DNA from: Streptococcus cristatus
GTDB taxonomy: Bacteria; Bacillota; Bacilli; Lactobacillales; Streptococcaceae
Direction: 5' to 3'
NCBI RefSeq assembly: GCF_008369405.1
Contig: NZ_VSJJ01000001.1
Location: 432,523-496,522 of the forward strand
DNA: 64,000 nucleotides
This document shows, in pieces, positions 8,952 through 16,939 of this stretch (the first letter of the stretch is position 1; the number at the start of each line of letters is the position of its first letter). The translations under genes were made by a program, and so were the position numbers. The notes beneath the pieces are model-generated. The model saw only the letters and a list, made by a program, of their open reading frames with translations. It was not told the DNA's origin and searched no databases.

Positions 8952-10169
8952 CTAAGCAACAAGACGCTCCTGTTGCTTCTCTTTATTCAAGCGTTTCATT
9001 TCTGCCATTGCAGAATCGAATGTTGCATGTGCGTAATAGTTCAGCGTCATGGCTATATTAGCATGTCCCATAATGTACTGTAATGCCTTTGGATTCATTC
9101 CTGCATTTGCATAGTTGGTACAGAATGTATGTCGCAAACTATGTGGAGTGATGTGTGGCAATTTATCCTCGTTATACTTATTGTATTTCTTAACAAGACC
9201 TTTCATCATGCCGTTGTAATCACTTGCCACTTTTGGATAGTTCTTTCTATTAAGAAAGAGGAAATCACTATATCCATCAATCTCAACACGCTTATCATTC
9301 TTTCGATTCGCTAACACTCGCTTAAATGCTTGATAGGCTTCTTCAACCATAGGAACTTGACGTTCGCCACTTTTGGTCTTTGGTGTTTCAATGTAGTACC
9401 CAATTTCAGTATCTCTCAATAGCTGATGGTCTATATTGACAAGACGATTCTCAAAATCTAAATCTGGAAGTGTCAAACCACCAAACTCTGAAATACGAAG
9501 ACCTGTTTTTAAGAGTATCAGAATTTCATCATAATTTTTGCTGTAGGTTTTATCAGCTTTTGCAAAGGCTAACAGTTTTTCTTCCTGTTCTTCTGTTAGT
9601 ACGGTCTTAGGGACAGTATCATCATCAAGAACTGCTTTCAGTTGAAAGTCAAATGGATTCTTCCGAACACAATCATCTTGTATAGCAATATAGAATGAAG
9701 CCTTTAAAGAACGTTTGTAGTTATTGATGGTTTGATAAGCATAACCATTTTCACTCATTCTAATAGCCCATTCTTTAGCGTCTGATGGCTTAATACTGTC
9801 AATACTTCTTACACCTAACTTGTCTTTCTTCAAAATATCCATAAGATATTTGCGTCCAGTTTCAGTGTTTTTTCTAACCTTTGGTCTTTGAGCGTTCTGT
9901 TTTGCGTAAAGCTGGCAGAGTGTCATTTTCTTTCCTACAACATCAATACCATCATGAATGTCTTTCTGTAACTCTGCGATTTTCTCTCTAAGTGAGATAC
10001 AATCACGCTTTCCTGCTGGTACTCGGTCTGTAGCCACAAGTTTCCACGAGTAAACAAATTGCGGTTCTCCAAATGAATCTATATATTTGTATAAGTATCT
10101 TCCGTCTTTTCGTTGGCTCTCTCCAGTCTTTAAGATTCGACCTTTATTGTCACGTCTTTTTTCTGACAT
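8952..10169 (-). CDS. int: Tn916 tyrosine recombinase (integrase)
   Basis: 405 residues, the normal Tn916 Int length. An N-terminal arm-binding domain and a core-binding domain are followed by the catalytic domain. Active-site residues are visible: Arg in TGLRISE, the HSLRH box (His and Arg), His in GHANI, and Tyr in the C-terminal LNYYAHA. It excises and integrates the transposon, with Xis assisting excision. The xis gene lies 81 bp upstream. It appears intact, so the nested element is potentially mobile. Confidence 0.97.
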   Translation of the reverse strand: MSEKRRDNKGRILKTGESQRKDGRYLYKYIDSFGEPQFVYSWKLVATDRVPAGKRDCISLREKIAELQKDIHDGIDVVGKKMTLCQLYAKQNAQRPKVRKNTETGRKYLMDILKKDKLGVRSIDSIKPSDAKEWAIRMSENGYAYQTINNYKRSLKASFYIAIQDDCVRKNPFDFQLKAVLDDDTVPKTVLTEEQEEKLLAFAKADKTYSKNYDEILILLKTGLRISEFGGLTLPDLDFENRLVNIDHQLLRDTEIGYYIETPKTKSGERQVPMVEEAYQAFKRVLANRKNDKRVEIDGYSDFLFLNRKNYPKVASDYNGMMKGLVKKYNKYNEDKLPHITPHSLRHTFCTNYANAGMNPKALQYIMGHANIAMTLNYYAHATFDSAMAEMKRLNKEKQQERLVA

Positions 10170-10250
10170 GGCATTTGCTCCTTTCCTTTATGGAAAGAGC
10201 CTTGATACGACTTAATACTATTTTATCATATACAAGACCCTTTGGCGACG

Positions 10251-10454
10251 CTAGATTGCGTCCAATGTATCTATAATTTTTTCAAATTGTTTTCGTTTAA
10301 TCTGAATACGATTGCCATTCATAATCAGCCAATTTGCATTTTTATTTTCCTCTGCCAAGCGTCGTAGCTTGTTTTCGCCAATACGAAAATATTTTGACGC
10401 TTCTTCAATGGTTAGGGTATAACGTTCCCAAATAGGAATGTCAGTCTGCTTCAT
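10251..10454 (-). CDS. xis: Tn916 excisionase
   Basis: 67 residues with a winged-helix/MerR-like HTH ([20 protein letters not shown]) and a basic C-terminal half, matching Tn916 Xis. It binds near the transposon ends and promotes excision by Int. The start at 10454 has a strong aaaggagg site. The preceding 320 bp are a gene-free structured leader. Confidence 0.95.
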
Positions 10455-10499
10455 AAAATCCTCCTTTCCAAATCACTTATTTGGATTTCATAAAAGTTG

Positions 10500-10770
10500 T
10501 TTTACCAGCAATCGAACAGCTTTAGCAAAGCTCACGGGAGTTCCACCCCTGCATGGTTCTCATGTAGCCATACTCATTGCCTGCGACGGTTTTATCACGC
10601 TCGGACTATTGACTGTATGGGAGTATCATTATCACGATAAGAATGTCGTTGCAGGCAATCCTGCTAAAGATTGCTTCTCGGATCACTAACATGAATCGCT
10701 CGCTATCTTTATAAGATAGGTCATGGCGGTTAGTTCCGTTGGCTCTTTTCTTATCGAAACGTATTCGATT
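10500..10770 (-). ncRNA. Structured leader RNA upstream of Tn916 xis-int
   Basis: Gene-free on the minus strand and rich in long-range complementarity. For example, ttgcctgc-aa-cgac near 10647-10660 pairs with gtcgcaggcaa near 10577-10588. Local hairpins include tctttataagata near 10706-10718 and gctttagcaaagc near 10520-10532. It follows directly on a boxA-like sequence. Pairing was judged by eye only. Confidence 0.4.
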
Positions 10771-10776
10771 ACTTTT

Positions 10777-10799
10777 ATTCAGTTTTCAAAGAACAATGG
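10777..10799 (-). promoter_or_regulatory. boxA-like antitermination motif upstream of xis-int
   Basis: On the minus strand the sequence reads TTGTTCTTTGAAAACTGAAT, very close to the boxA element in Gram-positive rRNA leaders. The same motif precedes the ICE conjugation operon at 39327-39345. Confidence 0.5.
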
Positions 10800-10914
10800 C
10801 TCGTTAGCCTATCAAAACACATTGAAAGCTCAATATGCTTTGGTGGAATAACAAACCTCCCTGTTCGGGAAGCGTGGAATGGTTTAGCACGCTTCCACGA
10901 AAGGAGAGAGGATA

Positions 10915-11145
10915 TTACTTAATTTCAAATGACAAAATCTTTGTAATCAGTCTGGTTTCCATTCTTCCACGTAAGACTTCATCAACGACCATACTTTGAT
11001 TGCCATATTCATCTTTCATAAGTCGTAGGGAACGCTTCGTTATGTACCCTCTGTAATGATGTAGAATCTGGTTAATCGCTTCGGTATCGCCATCTGTTGC
11101 CTTTACAATGAGAGGAAAGGGAATCATAGGATATTGTGTTTTCAT
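10915..11145 (-). CDS. orf8: Tn916 Orf8, helix-turn-helix regulatory protein
   Basis: 76 residues, ending in a basic segment (GRMETRLITKILSFEIK). The ATG at 11145 overlaps the orf7 stop (ATGA), so translation is coupled. In Tn916, orf7-orf8 are required for transcription through xis-int into the transfer genes of the circular form. No catalytic motif is visible. Confidence 0.9.
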   Translation of the reverse strand: MKTQYPMIPFPLIVKATDGDTEAINQILHHYRGYITKRSLRLMKDEYGNQSMVVDEVLRGRMETRLITKILSFEIK

Positions 11146-11564
11146 TCTTCAAATTCCTCCATAAACTTTTTAATTAAGGCTAGTCCACTGGTTCTATGCC
11201 GATAGACAGTAGAACGGTTCAATTTCAACAGGTCTGCAATTTCTGAATCGCTCATGTCCATAAAGTAAAACAGCAGTAGAATTTCACGTTTCTTGTCTGG
11301 CAACTCACGTAATGCTTCACTCAACAAATCATTTTCAACGCCTACTGATAACCCATTGAGTGTAAAAATCTGAAAGTCAGTTGAATAGTTATCTGTTGTC
11401 GCAAACTGGCTAACAAGATAATCGCCAACATCCGAAAAGGACACCTCACGCTTTGCAATCCTTGAAAGATAAAGCATATAATTCTTTCGCTCGTCTTCCA
11501 TAGCACGTTTACAGATATAGTCAAACTGATTTTCTATTGTGGTCTGAAAAGAAGATGGTTTCAT
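11142..11564 (-). CDS. orf7: Tn916 Orf7, sigma-factor-like regulator
   Basis: 140 residues from ATG at 11564, chosen for its GGGGGTG ribosome site. The C-terminal region 4-like HTH (MSDSEIADLLKLNRSTVYRH) resembles ECF sigma and RNA polymerase sigma-70 family proteins. It activates expression of the excision and transfer genes in the Tn916 model, and it forms an operon with orf8 by a 4-bp overlap. Confidence 0.93.
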   Translation of the reverse strand: MKPSSFQTTIENQFDYICKRAMEDERKNYMLYLSRIAKREVSFSDVGDYLVSQFATTDNYSTDFQIFTLNGLSVGVENDLLSEALRELPDKKREILLLFYFMDMSDSEIADLLKLNRSTVYRHRTSGLALIKKFMEEFEE

Positions 11565-12068
11565 GTTTCTCACCCCCTTTCTGTCTAGGAAAGGAAGTGA
11601 GCCTTGCTCGTTTATCTCCTTTCACTCTTAGTCCCAATGTGAAAGGGGGATTTGTTGCATTACTGATAAATAAACTTTGTAAAAAAGTTCTGAATAGCCA
11701 AAAAAGCATATAAACAGATTTATTTCTCTGTTTACATGCTTCTGTTATTCTATCTATATGATTTATAAAACCACATTGGTGGACGTACTTATCTATTGCA
11801 GATAGACGACTTTTTTTGACAAGAACCCAATGTAAGGAAATTTATTGTATATGATGTACTTCATGGCGACGTTGACCTCCAACAAACCGCCATTTGGAAG
11901 TAATATACAATATTTTAACAGCGTAAATAGCACTACCATATAACGGTTTTTTTTATTGGCGTTTAGTAGTGCTTTTTATTAAATATAAACCTATAAACCA
12001 TATAACACGTTTTTCTATACCTGTTTTTAATTCAGTAGGAACAATAAAATGTATAGAGGTGGTCTACT
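11565..12068. promoter_or_regulatory. Tn916 regulatory intergenic region between orf7 and orf9
   Basis: Divergent control region holding the promoters of orf7 (minus) and orf9 (plus). It contains an imperfect repeat, gattta(t)aaaac.../tctgtttacatgc, near 11715-11735, and a plus-strand hairpin at 11929-11973. I see no convincing gene in it. A 62-codon minus-strand frame at 11521-11709 overlaps orf7 and lacks a ribosome site. Confidence 0.6.
11929..11973 (+). terminator. Hairpin with U-tract between orf7 and orf9
   Basis: Arms agcactac and gtagtgct enclose a 29-nt loop and are followed by tttttatt on the plus strand. It may terminate antisense transcription or serve as a leader for orf9. Confidence 0.45.
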
Positions 12069-12422
12069 ATGCGTAAAAAAGAAGATAAATATGATTTTAG
12101 AGCCTTTGGTTTAGCCATTAAAGAAGCTCGATTGAAACGAGGTTTAACTCGTGAACAAGTGGGAGCATTGATTGAAATTGACCCACGGTACTTAACTAAT
12201 ATTGAAAATAAAGGGCAACACCCCAGCATACAAGTTCTTTATGACCTTGTATCGTTACTTCATGTTTCCGTTGATGAATTTTTCTTACCTGCTAATAACT
12301 TGGTAAAAAGCACCCGACGATTACAGATAGAGAAATACATGGATAGCTTTACAGACAAAGAACTATCCTTAATGGAATCTTTAGCCAGCGGTATCAACGA
12401 AGCAAGAAACATCGAAGACTAA
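12069..12422 (+). CDS. orf9: Tn916 Orf9, XRE-family repressor
   Basis: 117 residues with an N-terminal XRE HTH ([20 protein letters not shown]) and a C-terminal tail of unknown fold. It has an agaggtgg ribosome site. It is the only Tn916 gene transcribed rightward here. In the Tn916 model Orf9 represses the orf7 promoter, and tetracycline-driven readthrough from tet(M) relieves this. It is intact, whereas Tn3872 has Tn917 inserted in it. Confidence 0.95.
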   Translation: MRKKEDKYDFRAFGLAIKEARLKRGLTREQVGALIEIDPRYLTNIENKGQHPSIQVLYDLVSLLHVSVDEFFLPANNLVKSTRRLQIEKYMDSFTDKELSLMESLASGINEARNIED

Positions 12423-12447
12423 TTAAAAGAATCCATACATAACGGAA

Positions 12448-12492
12448 AGAGCCGATAAAATGAGATTGTATTAATCTCATTTTATCGGCTCT
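12448..12492. terminator. Bidirectional terminator between orf9 and tet(M)-orf6
   Basis: Perfect 20-bp arms (12448-12467 and 12473-12492) with a 5-nt loop. It sits at the convergent 3' ends of orf9 and orf6. There are only short T-runs, so termination may be partial, consistent with regulated readthrough into orf9 antisense and orf7. Confidence 0.8.
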
Positions 12493-12670
12493 GCGTCTTT
12501 GCGTCTGGCTCTGTAATCACAGTTACTTTGAACTGCTTTATTTCAATTAAATTTTCTTGTCTGCATTTCGGACAATAGAGGGGGAATTTTTTTAATTCAG
12601 TATCTTCCCTTATCTTTAATCGTGTTTTATTTCCACATACAGGACACAATATCCACTTGTAGTTTATAAT
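12482..12670 (-). CDS. orf6: Tn916 Orf6, cysteine-rich KTR-domain protein
   Basis: 62 residues with two CPxC knuckles (CPVCGNKTRLKIRE and CPKCRQEN), a zinc-ribbon-like Cys_rich_KTR protein. No ATG, GTG or TTG is available; the frame opens at ATT (12670), 8 bp after GGAGG, so initiation at ATT is assumed. It lies 97 bp downstream of tet(M) and its 3' end runs into the shared terminator hairpin. Function is unknown. Confidence 0.75.
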   Translation of the reverse strand: MINYKWILCPVCGNKTRLKIREDTELKKFPLYCPKCRQENLIEIKQFKVTVITEPDAKTQSR

Positions 12671-12767
12671 AACTATCTCCTCCTTTACACTTTAATTCAA
12701 ATCTTTATTAAAAAATATTTCATCTTATTTAACAAGAAACCATATTTATATAACAACATAAAATACA

Positions 12768-14687
12768 CTAAGTTATTTTATTGAACATATATCGTACTTT
12801 ATCTATCCGACTATTTGGACGACGGGGCTGGCAAACAGGTTCACCGGTAGTAACATGGTACCCTTTTAACTCTGTTAAACAAACACTACGTCCATTTGTA
12901 AAGAAAGTTAAATCACTACGATATTCTTGAATACACCGAGCAGGGATTTCTCCACTAAGAATGACCTCATTATTTTTCAATTGAGTGTCTACGATGTTCG
13001 CACAATATTTAGGAGCATCGTTGTATGCTCGTGAAAGATATTCCTGTGGCGCATAAATTTTAAAACTAAGATATGGCTCTAACAATTCTGTTCCAGCTTT
13101 TTTTAAGACTTGTTCCAATACAATAGGAGCAAGCATCCGAAAATCTGCTGGGGTACTAACAGGGCTATAGTATAAGCCATACTTAAAACAGATTTTACAG
13201 TCCGTCACATTCCAACCATACAATCCTTGTTCACAGCCATAGCGTATCCCCTCCATAACTGCATTTTGAAACGATTGATTTAAGTATCCAAGAGAAACCG
13301 AGCTCTCATACTGTACTCCGCTCCCTAATGGAAGCGGTGCTACAGATAGACCAATGGAAGCCCAGAAAGGATTCGGTGGAACTTCGATGTGAATGGTATA
13401 CTCTGCTTTTTTTAACGGTCTTTCCATATAAATGACTGTAGGCTCTTTTATTTCTATCTCCACATGATACTTTTCTTGCAGCAGAGCACAAGTCACTTCC
13501 ATTTGTACTTTCCCTAAGAAAGAAAGTATGATTTCATGTGTCGCAGAATCCACATAATATCGCAGAAGCGGGTCACTGTCGGAGATTTCTAAAAGTGCAT
13601 CAAGTAACATTTCCCTTTGTTGAGGTTTGCTCGGTTCAACAGTCGTTTGCAGCAGAGGGAGGGGATTTTCAATTCTCTCTCTCTGTGGCAATAGCTTTGT
13701 ATCTCCAAGAACACTATTTAACTTCAAAAACTCATTCTGCAAAATAACAATTTCCCCGGAATAAGCCTTATCGATTTTACATAATTCACCATTTATTGAA
13801 GTATACATTTCTGTAATTTTTATTTTTTCCTTTTCCGATATTCTAACCGAATCTCGCAAATGCAGTACGCCACTATAAAGACGTATATATGCAAGACGCT
13901 GTCTTTTTTCCGAATACTCAATTTTGAAAACTTTTCCGCAAAGTTCAGACTGACCTCGATGTGTTGATGAATAAAATTTATTCGTAATCACTTCTATAAG
14001 GTTATCAATCCCTATATTGTTTTTTGCACTTCCGTGATAAACAGGGAACAGGGAACAATTATGAAATCTTATGCTTTCCTCTTGTTCGAGTTCTAATGCT
14101 TCCAATAATTTCCCAGACGTATATTTCTCCAAAAGGTAATCATTTCCTTCTATTACCATATCCCATTGTTCAGATTCGGTAAAGTTCATTACACGCATAT
14201 TAGGATGCAGTTCTACCTTCTGTTTGATTACAATTTCCGCAGAAAGTTTCTCTTTAATATCCTGATAAACCGTTGATAAATCAATTCCATTTTGGTCAAT
14301 CTTATTGATAAAAAAGATTGTGGGAATACCTATTTTCCTAAGTGCATGAAACAATATACGAGTTTGTGCTTGTACGCCATCTTTTGCAGAAATCAGTAGA
14401 ATTGCCCCATCTAATACTGATAATGAACGATATACTTCTGCTAAAAAATCCATATGTCCTGGCGTGTCTATGATGTTTATCTTAGTATTTTTCCACTGAA
14501 AAGAGGTTATCGCCGTCTGAATTGTAATTCCTCTCTGACGTTCTAAAAGCGTATTATCCGTTTTCGTTGTACCTCTGTCCACGCTTCCTAATTCTGTAAT
14601 CGCTCCACTGTTATATAATAAGCTTTCTGTTAAGGTAGTTTTTCCCGCATCAACATGAGCTAAAACTCCAATATTAATAATTTTCAT
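12768..14687 (-). CDS. tet(M): Ribosomal protection tetracycline resistance protein Tet(M)
   Basis: 639 residues from ATG at 14687, the standard length; an in-frame ATG at 14702 is part of the ATGGAGG ribosome site. It is an EF-G-like GTPase that ejects tetracycline from the ribosome. GTPase motifs: G1 [10 protein letters not shown] (residues ~10-19), G3 DTPGHMDF (~74-81), G4 NKID (~128-131), then EF-G-like domains. The upstream leader is altered: the attenuator hairpin expected in Tn916 is absent. The gene looks intact. Confidence 0.98.
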   Translation of the reverse strand: MKIINIGVLAHVDAGKTTLTESLLYNSGAITELGSVDRGTTKTDNTLLERQRGITIQTAITSFQWKNTKINIIDTPGHMDFLAEVYRSLSVLDGAILLISAKDGVQAQTRILFHALRKIGIPTIFFINKIDQNGIDLSTVYQDIKEKLSAEIVIKQKVELHPNMRVMNFTESEQWDMVIEGNDYLLEKYTSGKLLEALELEQEESIRFHNCSLFPVYHGSAKNNIGIDNLIEVITNKFYSSTHRGQSELCGKVFKIEYSEKRQRLAYIRLYSGVLHLRDSVRISEKEKIKITEMYTSINGELCKIDKAYSGEIVILQNEFLKLNSVLGDTKLLPQRERIENPLPLLQTTVEPSKPQQREMLLDALLEISDSDPLLRYYVDSATHEIILSFLGKVQMEVTCALLQEKYHVEIEIKEPTVIYMERPLKKAEYTIHIEVPPNPFWASIGLSVAPLPLGSGVQYESSVSLGYLNQSFQNAVMEGIRYGCEQGLYGWNVTDCKICFKYGLYYSPVSTPADFRMLAPIVLEQVLKKAGTELLEPYLSFKIYAPQEYLSRAYNDAPKYCANIVDTQLKNNEVILSGEIPARCIQEYRSDLTFFTNGRSVCLTELKGYHVTTGEPVCQPRRPNSRIDKVRYMFNKIT

Positions 14688-14731
14688 GTGATTTTCCTCC
14701 ATTCAAAAGCCCAAAAGGGCATAAAAAGCAT
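14684..14731 (-). CDS. orf12: Shortened, frame-shifted tet(M) leader peptide (orf12 remnant)
   Basis: ATG at 14731 opens 15 codons beginning MLFMPFWAF, and the stop overlaps the tet(M) start (ATGA). In the Tn916 leader that I remember, orf12 has 28 codons and contains a terminator hairpin. Here about 58 bp appear to be missing between the second codon and the gcccttttggg stretch. That removes the hairpin and shifts the frame so that the peptide now runs into the tet(M) ribosome site. Confidence 0.7.
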   Translation of the reverse strand: MLFMPFWAFEWRKIT

Positions 14732-14765
14732 ACAGATATTCTCCGGATACTTTAGAATCACATGA

Positions 14766-14880
14766 TAAAGGTATTCTTAAACTGGGTACAAAAAACTAAG
14801 CCCTCCTAAAAAAGGACATCCAATTATTTGTTCCCACTATCAAATTGACAGTTTATTTAAGAATACCTTGCCGCATATTT
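14766..14880 (-). promoter_or_regulatory. Remaining tet(M) leader with long inverted repeat
   Basis: Segments near 14767-14784 and 14859-14879 are complementary over about 17 bases (ttaagaatacctt and its complement). In Tn916 this is the upstream stem of the attenuation region. The downstream terminator stem is gone. Confidence 0.6.
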
Positions 14881-14886
14881 ATTAAC
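14863..14886 (-). CDS. Seven-residue leader peptide MRQGILK upstream of tet(M)
   Basis: ATG at 14886 follows AAGGAGT with good spacing and encodes seven residues before TAA. It lies inside the 5' arm of the leader stem, so translation of it could affect folding. Confidence 0.4.
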
Positions 14887-14907
14887 TCCTTTTAAATAGA
14901 TACTTAA

Positions 14908-14936
14908 ATAATAGCACGTAAGAGCATATTTGTAAA
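14908..14936 (-). promoter_or_regulatory. tet(M) promoter
   Basis: Minus strand -35 TTTACA (14931-14936), 17-bp spacer, -10 TATTAT (14908-14913), located about 220 bp upstream of tet(M), as in Tn916. Confidence 0.75.
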
Positions 14937-15005
14937 GGAATCTCCAATTTTTTATCAAAGAGAGTACGTGATTACAAAATAGCTGTAATAATGTACCAAT
15001 ATTTG

Positions 15006-15941
15006 TTATTCTATAATCTTCCAATTACTCCCGTTCTTTTCAAGTACCAAATCAAATTGAGATACCTGCGTTGCTTTGGTCTGCTGGTCGATATACTCCA
15101 CTGTCAGCGATACCGTGACTTGATTATCCTTACGATTGTGAATAGGATTTACCAGTTCTTGAAAGATGTACTCTTTTCCGATTGGTTTTAATATCCCGTC
15201 ATTCACATAGTAGGAAAGTTCACTGGCTGTCGCTGTAGGATAGAGCTTGAAGAACGTCGTTAAAAACTCATTGATTTCATTGGTTGTAATGGAATCAACC
15301 GTCCCCTCACTTTCAATGGCTTTTGGTTTATAACTTGATTTCTTAGGTATGTTGGTAATGGTCGGATTCTTAACCAGTACCATATTTCCAGAACCATCTA
15401 CATAGACACTCACTATATAAGCAGAGTGGACGGTCTTTGTATTTTCTCCCTCTGTAATGAGCTGGTCTACACTGTAGGTTACATTAAACTCATTGTCGCC
15501 AGTTGGCTCTACCGTCCATATCTGAAATCCTCTTACAGAAGACGATACAGGAATATCTTTGCGTACTGTATCAACATTGAGAGCTTGAAGTTCATCTGTC
15601 AGATAGCCTTTTAGACTTTCCATTCGATTATCAATGGACTTATCGGATTGCTCCCATGAATAGTAGACTTTCGCAAAGTTCTCTACAAAATTTTCTACAT
15701 GATGAGTATCAACGTATTCCTTTTCTATGATAGTTGTTTCGTGAATAGTATGAGTATCTATAGCTGTAAAGTGCTTGAATATCGCAAAGCTGAAACTAAG
15801 CCCTAAAAGTACCCACAAGGCAATCACAACCTTTTTATGAGGATTGACCTTATAGTAGACACGAGGTTTCTTTTCCTTTGGTATCTGTTTTTCTTTATTC
15901 TGATTTTTTCTAAATTTCATCATTAAATCTTCCTTTCTCAT
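15006..15941 (-). CDS. orf13: Tn916 Orf13, TcpC-family conjugation protein
   Basis: 311 residues if started at 15941, where ATGA overlaps the orf14 stop; an internal ATG at 15923 has a better GGAAG site. It has a basic cytoplasmic N-terminus, one membrane segment (~residues 37-56) and a large extracytoplasmic region with two NTF2-like TcpC domains. It resembles VirB8, an assembly factor of the conjugation channel. It is the last gene of the transfer operon before tet(M). Confidence 0.92.
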   Translation of the reverse strand: MRKEDLMMKFRKNQNKEKQIPKEKKPRVYYKVNPHKKVVIALWVLLGLSFSFAIFKHFTAIDTHTIHETTIIEKEYVDTHHVENFVENFAKVYYSWEQSDKSIDNRMESLKGYLTDELQALNVDTVRKDIPVSSSVRGFQIWTVEPTGDNEFNVTYSVDQLITEGENTKTVHSAYIVSVYVDGSGNMVLVKNPTITNIPKKSSYKPKAIESEGTVDSITTNEINEFLTTFFKLYPTATASELSYYVNDGILKPIGKEYIFQELVNPIHNRKDNQVTVSLTVEYIDQQTKATQVSQFDLVLEKNGSNWKIIE

Positions 15942-16939
15942 TGTTTGATTCGTCCTGCTCCCACTAAATGCTGTTGCCAGTAGGGGCTTGTTAAGTCGGC
16001 ATAACCGATTGGGTCGCCTGCATGAAACATACGGTTATTGCCAAGGTATATCCCAACATGAGTAATATAAGAGCCAGCGTTATAGGTAGAATGAAAGAAA
16101 ACCAAATCGCCAGCTTGTGCTTCCGATAGTGGGATATGCTGGGTCACATCATATTGCTGTTGTGCGGTTCGTGGTAAGTTAATTCCAGCTTTTCCATACG
16201 TCCATTGTGTCAGTCCGCTACAATCAAAAGAAGTAGTCGGGGAAGCTCCACCGTAAACGTATCGCCAGCCCTCATATTTCAGTGCTTCGTCCATGATGGC
16301 TTGTACCGTATCATCATCAAACTCTGTTGTGACAAGATACTGCGTTACCAGTTGCACATAAAACATATTGCCATAGTTGTATCGCCAGCCCCCATTGATA
16401 GGTATGGCTATGGGATTGGGGTAAGACACTTTTTCGCCACCTGAATACTCTTTTGAGAAACTTTGAGCCAGTTCAAAGGTATATTTATTTCCACGATTAG
16501 CCACATACCCTAAGAAACCACCACCATAATTGTAGGACTGGATAACCGATTCTAAATCTACACTGAGCCTTTCGCTACTGGCTAATAATTCACTGAAATA
16601 CTTCACACCTTGCTTAATGGATTCTTCTGTACTCAATGAATTAGGTGGAAGACCGAGGGATTCCGAGGACTGCATAACATCTTCCGCAGTACCGCCCGAT
16701 TCCACCTGTATAATCGCAAGAAGTATGTTGACATATTCTTCAACGCCATATTCTTTGGCATATTTTTCTACCATAGGCTTATGAGCCAGCACTTCTGCGG
16801 AAACATTCACACCTCCATAATGAATATTGGAAATTCCGCTGTCCTGTTCATCTGAAAATAAAATGGCAACAAACAGAAGCAGTGAGAAGACCATCAAGAA
16901 TAATCCAGAACCACCAATCACTAAAGTTTTCAACTTCAT
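15938..16939 (-). CDS. orf14: Tn916 Orf14, lysozyme-like plus NlpC/P60 cell-wall hydrolase
   Basis: 333 residues. An N-terminal membrane segment (~7-29) is followed by a lysozyme-like domain (~55-190; ILLAIIQVESGG holds the catalytic Glu) and a C-terminal NlpC/P60 peptidase. The nucleophile Cys is in FDCSGLTQW and the His in THVGIYLG. It opens peptidoglycan for channel assembly (VirB1-like). It overlaps both neighbours by 4 bp. Confidence 0.95.
   Translation of the reverse strand: MKLKTLVIGGSGLFLMVFSLLLFVAILFSDEQDSGISNIHYGGVNVSAEVLAHKPMVEKYAKEYGVEEYVNILLAIIQVESGGTAEDVMQSSESLGLPPNSLSTEESIKQGVKYFSELLASSERLSVDLESVIQSYNYGGGFLGYVANRGNKYTFELAQSFSKEYSGGEKVSYPNPIAIPINGGWRYNYGNMFYVQLVTQYLVTTEFDDDTVQAIMDEALKYEGWRYVYGGASPTTSFDCSGLTQWTYGKAGINLPRTAQQQYDVTQHIPLSEAQAGDLVFFHSTYNAGSYITHVGIYLGNNRMFHAGDPIGYADLTSPYWQQHLVGAGRIKQ

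Noticed and set aside
10438-10689. 83-codon plus-strand frame opposite the xis leader (sometimes labelled orf5 in Tn916)
   Set aside because: It overlaps xis, is antisense to the structured leader, has no ribosome site and has an unconvincing composition. The RNA interpretation fits better.
11521-11709. 62-codon minus-strand frame upstream of orf7
   Set aside because: It overlaps the orf7 start in another frame and has no ribosome site. I could not confirm that it is Tn916 orf10.
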